Positions 15,019 to 21,080 of a stretch of DNA of 26,408 nucleotides are shown here, piece after piece. The position numbers and the translations under genes are program-made. This stretch comes from Parafannyhessea sp902761955. GTDB lineage: Bacteria > Actinomycetota > Coriobacteriia > Coriobacteriales > Atopobiaceae. The notes under the pieces were generated by a model. That model ran no database searches. It had not been told where the DNA came from and worked only from the letters and a program-made list of their open reading frames with translations. The stretch's first letter is position 1; every line of letters begins with the position of its first letter. The stretch covers positions 1 through 26,408 of the forward strand of contig CACWMM010000037.1 in the NCBI GenBank assembly GCA_902761955.1, read 5' to 3'.

Positions 15019-16265
15019 CGCGCGTCGCCTTCCGCCGCGCCGCGCGCGGGCGAGAAGGACGCGGCCCCGCGCCCGCCGGCCGTGCGTCCCTGCACCACGT
15101 TAAGCGCCACCAGCACGACGCAGCTGATCGCAAGGTTCACGAGCACCCACGCGAGCGCGCCGGCGTTGTCGCCCGTGCGCCACAGCTGGTACACCGTGGT
15201 GGATACCGTCGCGGTGGAGCCGGGCATGTAGCCGCACACCATGGACGTGGCGCCGTATTCGCCCAGCGCCCGCGCGAACGCGAGCACCGCGCCCGCCACG
15301 ATGCCCTGCCGGCAGCACGGCATCTTGACGCGCCAGAACACCCACTCGTTCGAGCGGCCGAGCGTGCGGGCCGCGTCCGCCAGGGTCTGGTCGAACGATT
15401 CGAACGCGCCGCGCGCGGACGCGGCCTTCGCGTGCAGGAAGTCCAGAAACGCGGACGCGAGCTTGGGCTCCGGCGCCGCCTTCAGCGCGGCCACCGGGTA
15501 CGTCACGCTGCCGCACATGGCCTCCGTCGCGTCGTCCACCTGCGAAAGCCGCTCCGCCCTCGCGTCCGTCGCGTACACCACGCCGCAGTCCACGCTCGCC
15601 TCGCGCACCTGGGCCGCGACCTCCTTCACGTTGCTGCCGTAGCTTATGCAGCCCGCCTGCGCAAGCGCAGACTCGTCCAGGCCAAAGTGTGCCAGGATCC
15701 TCTGCGTGTACTGGCCCACCGGCACGTCCGCGTTGCCCATGGCCATGAGCACCTGGTGCGCGGCGAGCGCCTTCGCCAGGCCGTCGAAGCTCTGCACGTG
15801 CTTGGGGTTGCCGTCCGGCACGCAGAGCACCACCTTGTTCTGCAGCAGGTCAGTGCGGGTGGCGTGATCGACCACGCCGGCACCCTCCTGGCCGTCGAGC
15901 CCACCGTCCAGCTGGTCCATCTGCTTTTCCGCAGCGGAGAAGAACACGTCCGCCTCTGCCCCCTCCGCGATCTGGGTGCAGAGGGTGCCGGATGAGTCGA
16001 AGTTGAACTCTACCGTCACGCCCGTGTGCTTGCGCTCGAACATGCGCCCGATCTGCTGCAGCGCCTCCGTAAGCGACGCCGCGGCAAACACGGTGAGCGT
16101 GCGCCTCTTTGCGCCCGCCGCCGTGCCGGGTTCGCTCGCGGACGAGTCCGCCCCGTCGCCCGCGCCTCCGCACGCGACGAGCGCCGCCGTCGCCACCAGG
16201 GCGGCCGCACCGCCCACAAACTGGCGCCGGGTAAGGCCGCCGCCCTTCTCGCTTACGTAGTGCAT
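15015..16265 (-). CDS. In-frame fusion of ModA (molybdate-binding) to the C-terminal half of ModB (permease)
   Basis: 416 residues. RR at 13-14 and a lipobox LVAC (Cys32) mark a lipoprotein precursor. Residues 55-290 are a nearly complete ModA: LTVFAAASLTEALQQI, ADVFFSAAEKQMDQL, GNADVPVGQY, DCGVVYATDA. At residue 291 it runs without a break into ModB: the EAA loop (ADAARTLGRSNEWVFWRV, 297-313) and LAFARALGEYGAT (328-340). Only about two membrane segments (near 322-345 and 369-391) remain of the usual five or six, and the N-terminal half of ModB is absent. AAGGAGG precedes the ATG. It is either a deletion product or a new architecture. A dispersed 13-mer lies at 15048-15060, near the 3' end. 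Confidence 0.85.
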   Translation of the reverse strand: MHYVSEKGGGLTRRQFVGGAAALVATAALVACGGAGDGADSSASEPGTAAGAKRRTLTVFAAASLTEALQQIGRMFERKHTGVTVEFNFDSSGTLCTQIAEGAEADVFFSAAEKQMDQLDGGLDGQEGAGVVDHATRTDLLQNKVVLCVPDGNPKHVQSFDGLAKALAAHQVLMAMGNADVPVGQYTQRILAHFGLDESALAQAGCISYGSNVKEVAAQVREASVDCGVVYATDARAERLSQVDDATEAMCGSVTYPVAALKAAPEPKLASAFLDFLHAKAASARGAFESFDQTLADAARTLGRSNEWVFWRVKMPCCRQGIVAGAVLAFARALGEYGATSMVCGYMPGSTATVSTTVYQLWRTGDNAGALAWVLVNLAISCVVLVALNVVQGRTAGGRGAASFSPARGAAEGDAR

Positions 16266-16278
16266 GTGTCCTCCTTGG

Positions 16279-16329
16279 TGTGGTGCCTGCCAATGCGCCG
16301 TGGCGCACAAGGTGCCCATGTGGTGCCTG
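16279..16329 (-). promoter_or_regulatory. 5' leader of the modA-modB' gene with direct repeats
   Basis: The 11-mer CAGGCACCACA (minus strand) occurs twice, at 16279-16289 and 16319-16329. Between the copies is a short hairpin (TGCGC/GCGCA), and upstream is another small stem (GCCCG/CGGGC). It may be a structured leader or an operator pair. I cannot assign it to a known riboswitch. Confidence 0.35.
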
Positions 16330-16359
16330 TGGGCGATTGCCCGGCTGGTGGTCGGGCTG

Positions 16360-16398
16360 GTATAACAAATTATATTGCTGCCAAACTAATTTTTTGTG
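16360..16398 (-). promoter_or_regulatory. AT-rich promoter module before modA-modB'
   Basis: On the minus strand, CACAAAAAATTAGTT (16384-16398) is followed 18 bases later by TTATAC (16360-16365). The same arrangement, with the same spacing, lies before yqeB (CGCAAAAAATAAGTT then TTTATG). The module overlaps the 3' end and stop codon of the broken xdhC. An AT-rich island like this is conspicuous in GC-rich DNA and is probably a shared promoter or activator site for the molybdenum genes. Confidence 0.5.
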
Positions 16399-17267
16399 TT
16401 GGTGCGAGACGAATCGGCGTGCGGCCGCTGCTCTGGCGGACGCAGCTCCGCGCGACAGCGGATCATCTGCGCCGCGATGGAGACGGCGATCTCCTCCGGG
16501 GTCACGGCGAGGATGTCCTCGCCAATGGGCAGGTGCACGGAATCGAGCCACGCCGCGCTCGCGCAGAGTCTTGCGCGCAAACGCCGCCTTGCCGCGGCTG
16601 CCGATGCAGCCCACGTACGCGGGACGCGCGTCCGCCACCTGCTGCAGCACGTCGATGTCCCACGCGTGGCCGTGCGTCGTCACCACCACGTAGTCCGCGC
16701 CGCCTACGCTAATGCCCATGCCCGCAAGGTGCCGGCCGGCTCCACGTACGTGCGGGACGCCTCGTCCCACGTGGCCGCCTGGCCGGCAAGGGCACGCTCC
16801 TCCGCAGAGCCCGCGGCAAGCGCCGACGCGTCCAGAAGATCTACAGCCACGCTCGCGGGGTCGTGCCAGTCCTCGCGGAGCACAAAGCGCTCGCCCGCCT
16901 CGAGCCTGCCCAGCAGGTCGGCAAGAAGCGCCGTCCGCTCCGGCTGCCACGCGGCCACGCCCACCAGGGCGTCGCCTCCGCACGCCATGCCGGTCTTCTC
17001 GTGCGTCATCCACTCCAGGCTCGCCAGCGCGCGGCCGGCAAGCACGTCGTGGCAGCGCTCCTGCATCTGCTGCTCTATCCGGCCGCCGCCCACGGTGCCG
17101 AGCCACGTGCCGTCCCGCAGGAGCGCCATCCGCGCCGTCGCGTGGCGCGGCATGGAGCCGCAGGTGGCAAGCACCGTTGCCAGCGCAAACGGGCGCCCGG
17201 CGGAAAGCTCGGCCAGAAGCCGGCGCACCAGCGCCTGGTCGCGCAGGGTGTCGTGCGAGTCTTGCAT
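16386..17267 (-). pseudogene. xdhC: Broken xdhC (XdhC/CoxI family) with internal deletion and frameshifts
   Basis: XdhC proteins bind Moco and help insert the sulfurated (or selenated) cofactor into molybdenum hydroxylases. Here the N-terminal domain reads in one frame from ATG 17267 (RPFALATVLATCGSMPRHA, GTVGGGRIEQQM) and hits a stop at 16704. The family's C-terminal part resumes in a second frame (GGADYVVVTTHGHAWDIDVL, AYVGCIGSRGKAAFARKT) and then a third (SVHLPIGEDILAVTPEEIAV) to the stop at 16386. The Rossmann GxGxxG segment expected between YVEPAG and the second-frame part is missing, perhaps 60-75 residues. The junction lies near a tandem ATGCCCATGCCC (16712-16723). The start has a good AAAGGAG site, so the gene was once expressed. 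Confidence 0.82.
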
Positions 17268-17333
17268 GTCCTTCTCCTTTGGGGCGCCCGCGCGCGGGCG
17301 GGGCGCCGTCGTTGGGTTTGCCGTCCGGGACCG

Positions 17334-18140
17334 CTATCCCGCAAGCCTGTGCGAGAAGTGCAGCAGCGCCTCCAGCACGCCGCCGCCGATCGCGCGTGCC
17401 TTGTCTGAGCACGTGTTGCAATGGCCCGGGGCGCAGCGCGGGTCGATGTCGCCGGACTTCATGCCGCGCGTCACGGGGCAGCCCTCCTGCAGAAGCCCGC
17501 GGAGCACCCCCGGGATCGTGGCCAGAAGCGGCTCGCCCGCCACGGTGGCCACCAGGTCACCCTTCTTCACCACGTCGCCGATCGTAAGCACCGGCTCGAA
17601 CGCGCCGTCCGCCGGCGCGCGAAGCACGCGCTCGCGCGCATAGCCGCCGATGTTTCCCGGCACGCCGGTGTTGGGGATGGGAGACCCGTCGTATATCACG
17701 CGCCCCAGATAGTGGCCGCGCTTCGTCTCTATCGCGGCGTGGCAGTCGCAGCCGGCCGCCGTGCCGGCCCTAAAGCCCGGCCCCATGCCAATCACCACGG
17801 GCGCCATGTCGCGCGTGGTTCCAAGGTTGCGCTTTGCGATGATCGCGTCCACCACGCACTCCGGGCGCAGCCGCGCGATCGAGGAGCCGTCCGGGTCCAC
17901 GAGCACGGCGATCGTGCCCGCGGCGGCCACGCGAGCCGCCTCGTCCGCGTCCGCGCACAGCACGCCGCGCACGTCCTCCACCGTGGCCTCGCCCAGGCGG
18001 ATGGCCTCGCTAAAGCTCACGGTGCGCCGCACGGCCGTGGGCACGGCCACGTCCAGCATCACAACGTCCGCGCCGCTGCGGTGCAGCCTCACGGCAATGC
18101 CGGAGGCAAGGTCCCCCGCGCCACGTATCACTACCAGCAT
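17334..18140 (-). CDS. yqeB: EF2563/YqeB family selenium-dependent molybdenum hydroxylase system protein
   Basis: 268 residues. It matches the YqeB family: IRGAGDLASGIAVRLHRSGADVVMLD at the N-terminus (Rossmann-like GxGxxxxG), AIIAKRNLG, PVVIGMGPGFRAG, CDCHAAIETKRGHYLGRVIYDG, and a C-terminal segment rich in Cys and Asp (SGDIDPRCAPGHCNTCSDKARAIGG). The family is a marker of labile-selenium molybdenum hydroxylases; its exact reaction is unknown. GGAGG precedes the ATG. It is the first gene of the cluster, with xdhC 66 bases downstream, and it appears intact, unlike xdhC. Confidence 0.88.
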   Translation of the reverse strand: MLVVIRGAGDLASGIAVRLHRSGADVVMLDVAVPTAVRRTVSFSEAIRLGEATVEDVRGVLCADADEAARVAAAGTIAVLVDPDGSSIARLRPECVVDAIIAKRNLGTTRDMAPVVIGMGPGFRAGTAAGCDCHAAIETKRGHYLGRVIYDGSPIPNTGVPGNIGGYARERVLRAPADGAFEPVLTIGDVVKKGDLVATVAGEPLLATIPGVLRGLLQEGCPVTRGMKSGDIDPRCAPGHCNTCSDKARAIGGGVLEALLHFSHRLAG

Positions 18141-18283
18141 CGATCCTCCAAGTAAAGGCGTGCCGGAAGCCCGGCCCACCACCGTTTCCCGACAGCCCGC
18201 ACGCGGACTGCCCACAACAGGGCCGTGACTTTTTGGGCGGCCGCGCCGCCGGGGTGCCGTGCCAGTCACCCAACGCTCCGCCC
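18141..18283 (-). promoter_or_regulatory. Long structured 5' leader of yqeB
   Basis: About 140 bases lie between the -10 box and the yqeB ATG. On the transcribed strand, GTGACT and AGTCAC (18264-18269 with 18225-18230) enclose a GC hairpin (GGCGGC/GCCGCC, 18236-18250). Further down, CAGTCCG and CGGGCTG (18193-18210) form a 7-bp stem with a CGTG loop. A cofactor-sensing leader, such as a Moco-type riboswitch, is a reasonable idea given the neighbours, but I cannot match the known consensus. Confidence 0.4.
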
Positions 18284-18289
18284 AGTATA
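18284..18289 (-). promoter_or_regulatory. -10 box TATACT for yqeB
   Basis: TATACT on the minus strand in the context CCGCTATACT, also seen before the aldo/keto reductase. It lies about 144 bases before the yqeB start. An alternative start site is the AT-rich module immediately upstream. Confidence 0.45.
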
Positions 18290-18309
18290 GCGGAGCGCCG
18301 CATGGCGCA

Positions 18310-18346
18310 TAAATATTTGTTTGGATTGCAGAACTTATTTTTTGCG
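18310..18346 (-). promoter_or_regulatory. AT-rich promoter module before yqeB
   Basis: CGCAAAAAATAAGTT (18332-18346, minus strand) followed by TTTATG at the same spacing as in the modA promoter. Thirteen of the fifteen leading bases are identical between the two sites. Confidence 0.5.
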
Positions 18347-18385
18347 AGCGGTCCCCCAGCGCCGCAGGCGGCATGCCACGCAAAC

Positions 18386-18420
18386 CGCGGCGCCGCGGGC
18401 GAGAAGAACCGCGCGCCGCG
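18386..18420 (-). terminator. GC hairpin directly after the gntR stop
   Basis: CGCGGCGC (18386-18393) pairs with GCGCCGCG (18413-18420), abutting the gntR stop codon. The 19-base loop holds an exact dispersed GGGCGAGAAGAAC copy. No T-run follows on the transcribed strand. Confidence 0.45.
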
Positions 18421-19140
18421 CTAGAGGTCTATCTCGTACCTTCCGCCCACAAAGTAGTCGCGGCCTATGCACACGGGCTTCCCGTCCGCGCCCACGTAGT
18501 CCGCCACGCTGTGGATGAGCGGGTCTCCCGCGCTCACCTCCAGCAGCTGCGCCTGCTCCGTCGTGGCCTTCACGGCGTTGATGGTCCATACGGTATGGTG
18601 GTCCGGCCGGCGCCCCAGCATGCGCTCGATCGCGTCGAACATGGACGCGTCCTCCAGCGGCTCCGTCAGCAGGTCCGGCGCCCAGTCGTACGGCAGGATC
18701 ACGCGCTCGTCACACACGGGCAGGCCGTCCGCGGACCTCACGCGGCGCACCAAAAGCATGAGCGCGCCTTCTGCCAGCCCAAAGAACTCCAGCTCGTCAG
18801 GCCTGCCGGGCGTAATCTGGCGGTCTATCACGCGCGCGCCCGGACGCGCGCCTATCTCCTGGCACATGCGCGTGAACGTGCTGATGTCCCGCGTGCGAGA
18901 CAGCTGCCGGCTAATGTGGCGCGCGCCCACGAACGTGCCGCGCCCCTGCATCTTCACCAGGAAGCCGTCCGAGCACAGGTCCTCTATCGCGCGGCGCACG
19001 GTGATGCGGCTCACCCCGTAGCTCTGGCTCAACTCCGCCTCGGAGGGGATCCTGTCGCCGTTCTTGTACGTACCGCCTTTGATGGCGGCTTTCAGGTCGT
19101 CGTATATCTGCTGGTAGAGCGGCGTCGCCGTAGTGCCCAT
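18421..19140 (-). CDS. GntR family transcriptional regulator, HutC subfamily (UTRA domain)
   Basis: 239 residues. The winged helix-turn-helix spans about 7-75 (PLYQQIYDDLKAAIKGG, PSEAELSQSYGVSRITVRRA, GRGTFV). A UTRA ligand-binding domain follows from about 95 (REG-type core LEFFGLAEGALMLLVRRVRSADGLPVCDE). HutC-type regulators usually repress catabolic genes and respond to a sugar phosphate or related metabolite; E. coli FrlR, which governs fructoselysine genes, is of this type. It lies at the end of the Amadori-type PTS locus, and a perfect palindrome, TCATACGTATGA, sits upstream of it. AAAGG precedes the ATG. It is probably the local repressor and autoregulated. Confidence 0.92.
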   Translation of the reverse strand: MGTTATPLYQQIYDDLKAAIKGGTYKNGDRIPSEAELSQSYGVSRITVRRAIEDLCSDGFLVKMQGRGTFVGARHISRQLSRTRDISTFTRMCQEIGARPGARVIDRQITPGRPDELEFFGLAEGALMLLVRRVRSADGLPVCDERVILPYDWAPDLLTEPLEDASMFDAIERMLGRRPDHHTVWTINAVKATTEQAQLLEVSAGDPLIHSVADYVGADGKPVCIGRDYFVGGRYEIDL

Positions 19141-19192
19141 GTCTCGCCTTTCGCACGGCGCCCTTAGTGCGCCACGTGTCGTTCCTTTCGTG

Positions 19193-19204
19193 TCATACGT
19201 ATGA
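19193..19204. promoter_or_regulatory. Palindromic operator candidate before gntR
   Basis: TCATACGTATGA, a perfect 12-bp palindrome 53 bases before the gntR start, overlapping the stop codon of the HAD gene. It shares the ACGTAT core with sites before the IIAB gene and the distal SIS gene. Confidence 0.55.
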
Positions 19205-19855
19205 TACCGCTTTGCCGCCCACGGGCCCCAGCGCCAGCGGCACCACCTCGCGCAGCGAGCCCACCACCACGTCCGCCTCGCCCTGGTCCAGGCTCACGCC
19301 CGGCCGCGGCGCAAGCGCGCACACCAGAGCGCCGGACGCCTTGCCCGCGCGGATGCCAATGGGAGAGTCCTCCACCACCACGCAGTCCTTTGCGCTAACG
19401 CCCAGGCGTCCCATCGCGGTGAGGTAGATCTCCGGGTCCGGCTTGAACGCGCTGCACTCCTGCCCGCTTATGGCAAGGCTCACGTACGGCTCCGTCCCCG
19501 TCGCCTCCATGAACTCGCGTATGAGCTCTGGGTACGAGGAAGAGCAGATCGCGCACCTCACGCCACCCTCGCGCAGGTCGCGCATCACGGGCACCGCGTC
19601 GGGGTTCGCCACCTTGCGCCACGGGGTCGGGTGCGCGTCTGAGTACGCGCGGTACCCGTCGTGCAGCACGCGCCGCAGCTCCGCGTCGCCCGGCACCAGC
19701 GCCTCCCAGATCGCCCGGTCGTTGCTCCCGCTGAAGTCCGGCACCGCGTCAAAGCGAAACCCCTTCCCCACCAGGTAGTCCACGCGGCGTTGGTTGTAGA
19801 ACTGCTCCGTGAACGCCAGCACCCCGTCCATGTCAAACAGCACGGCCCTCGCCAT
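19193..19855 (-). CDS. HAD-family phosphatase (beta-phosphoglucomutase-like)
   Basis: 220 residues with all four HAD motifs: DMDGV (Asp8 nucleophile, Asp10), the Ser in CAICSSSYP, the Lys in FKPDPEIYL, and VVVEDSPIGIRAG with the acidic pair. The helical cap between motifs I and II is of the beta-phosphoglucomutase/phosphatase type. It is separated from the upstream SIS gene by a strong terminator, so it needs read-through or its own promoter in 19856-19920. The probable task is dephosphorylating or detoxifying a sugar phosphate produced by the locus; the substrate is not determinable. GGAGG precedes the ATG. Confidence 0.87.
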   Translation of the reverse strand: MARAVLFDMDGVLAFTEQFYNQRRVDYLVGKGFRFDAVPDFSGSNDRAIWEALVPGDAELRRVLHDGYRAYSDAHPTPWRKVANPDAVPVMRDLREGGVRCAICSSSYPELIREFMEATGTEPYVSLAISGQECSAFKPDPEIYLTAMGRLGVSAKDCVVVEDSPIGIRAGKASGALVCALAPRPGVSLDQGEADVVVGSLREVVPLALGPVGGKAVSYV

Positions 19856-19920
19856 GCCACCACCTCCACGGCCCGCGACGCGGGCGAGAAGAACGTGCGC
19901 ACGCGCTCGTGCGCGCCTAC

Positions 19921-19953
19921 AAAAAAGCGGGCCGCCCGCGATGGACGGCCCGC
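19921..19953 (-). terminator. Rho-independent terminator after the proximal SIS gene
   Basis: On the minus strand GCGGGCCG and CGGCCCGC form an 8-bp stem with an 11-base loop, followed directly by six T. It lies 17 bases after the stop at 19970. It is the clearest intrinsic terminator in the window and marks the end of the PTS operon. Confidence 0.88.
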
Positions 19954-19969
19954 GACGTGCGCCTGAAGA

Positions 19970-20953
19970 CTAGTACTGCAGCTTCCACATGTAGCGGCGC
20001 ATGGTGAGCGGGTGCTGCCTCGCCTCAGAGATCTTCTCTGCGTACACGCGCATGACGGCGGTGTGCACGAAGGGGTTGAAGTACGTGGCGACCTTCGAGC
20101 CCACCACGCCGGACAGGCCGTAGTCCTTCGCGTCGATGACGGCGACCTTCGCGTCGAAGCGCTGCAGGAACGTGAGCGCACGGGCGTCCATCGGACGGGT
20201 GGCGCCGTCGTTCATGAACAGCAGGTACGGCTTGTCCTTCTCGGTCAGCTCGAACGGGCCGTGGAAGTACTCGCCGGTGTGGTAGGCGGCGGAGTCGATC
20301 CACTGCATCTCGGAGAACAGGAACATGGAGGTGGAGTACGCCACCTTCGCGCTCGCGCCGGAGCCCATGAGGTAGATGAGCTGGTCGTCCTTGAAGTCGG
20401 CCGCAAACTGCGTCGCAAGCTTGCCGGCGTGCTCGGCAGCGTCCTCGGCGAGGTCGTACACCTTGCCCAGGCCGGCGACCATGTCGTCGTAGAGGTCCGT
20501 GCCCTCGATCTGCTGCAGCAGCTCGACCGCGAGCGCCAGGGCATAGCCCATCTTCTCGACCTTCGCGGCGTAGTTCTTCTCGAAGCCGTGGACGATCACG
20601 TGGTCGACGTCCTCGGTCAGCGGGGAGGTGCCGTTGTGCGTGATGGCGGTCACGGGCGCGCCGAGCGCCTTCGCGGTGCCGTTGGCCTTCACGGTCTCGG
20701 GCGTGGTGCCGCCCAGGGAGCACGTCACGACGAAGGTGTTGGGGCCAACCCATGCCGGCGTGTCGTAGTTGAACTCGTTGGCCGTGAAGATCTGCACGTT
20801 GAGCGTGCGGGTGTTGTTGGCCAGGAAGTACTTCGCGGGGTAGAGCTCGCTCATCGAGGCGCCGCATCCCACGAATGCGACGGAGTCGATCTGGTGGTCC
20901 TTAAGGACGTCCGCCACGATCTGCTTGGGCTTGCTGAGGTCGATCTCGTACAT
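19970..20953 (-). CDS. SIS-domain sugar-phosphate deglycase (FrlB/GfrF-like)
   Basis: 327 residues with two SIS domains. The N-terminal one shows FVGCGASMSELYPAKYFL and TCSLGGTTPETVKA; the C-terminal one shows YLMGSGASAKVAYSTSMFLFSEMQWIDS and YHTGEYFHGPFELTEKDKP, where the Glu-Tyr-Phe-His-Gly segment is the usual catalytic region of FrlB-type enzymes. FrlB cleaves fructoselysine 6-phosphate to glucose 6-phosphate and lysine; GfrE/GfrF do this for glucoselysine and fructoselysine 6-phosphates. Last gene of the PTS operon. AAGGAG precedes the ATG. It is a distant paralogue of the SIS gene at 23969-25012; both end in RRYMWK and a terminal Tyr. Confidence 0.87.
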   Translation of the reverse strand: MYEIDLSKPKQIVADVLKDHQIDSVAFVGCGASMSELYPAKYFLANNTRTLNVQIFTANEFNYDTPAWVGPNTFVVTCSLGGTTPETVKANGTAKALGAPVTAITHNGTSPLTEDVDHVIVHGFEKNYAAKVEKMGYALALAVELLQQIEGTDLYDDMVAGLGKVYDLAEDAAEHAGKLATQFAADFKDDQLIYLMGSGASAKVAYSTSMFLFSEMQWIDSAAYHTGEYFHGPFELTEKDKPYLLFMNDGATRPMDARALTFLQRFDAKVAVIDAKDYGLSGVVGSKVATYFNPFVHTAVMRVYAEKISEARQHPLTMRRYMWKLQY

Positions 20954-20979
20954 GTTCTGTCTCCTTCTTCTGTCGAGAA

Positions 20980-21068
20980 GCGCCACGCTGGCGCGTTGTC
21001 TGCTTTTCTCGTCCGCACGCCTTGTGCGGACAGATCTTGCGCGGGCCCGGACCTTGTGCGGATCCGGG
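20980..21068 (-). repeat. Three hairpins between the IID and SIS genes
   Basis: Stems, in plus-strand coordinates: GCGCCA/TGGCGC (20980-20994), GTCCGCAC/GTGCGGAC (21011-21031) and CCCGGA/TCCGGG (21046-21068). The last two share the 11-mer CCTTGTGCGGA (21020-21030 and 21052-21062). It is a 127-base intercistronic gap in an otherwise tight operon, suggesting RNA processing, stabilisation or partial attenuation before the deglycase gene. Confidence 0.55.
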
Positions 21069-21080
21069 ATTTGAGAGGCC

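Noticed and set aside
13858..15231. Long plus-strand open frame across modC
   Set aside because: His/Arg/Ala-rich shadow of modC on the opposite strand, with no motif or ribosome site.
15015..16265. Two separate genes, modA and modB, with an overlap
   Set aside because: No stop separates the ModA and ModB parts, and the N-terminal half of ModB is absent from all frames in the region.
18141..18283. Definite Moco riboswitch call
   Set aside because: The leader is structured and the context fits, but I could not match the known consensus, so it is reported only as a candidate.
19970..20953. Glucosamine-6-phosphate synthase/deaminase for the SIS proteins
   Set aside because: No glutamine amidotransferase domain is present, and the pairing of two such proteins with a mannose-family PTS and a HutC-type regulator fits deglycases better.
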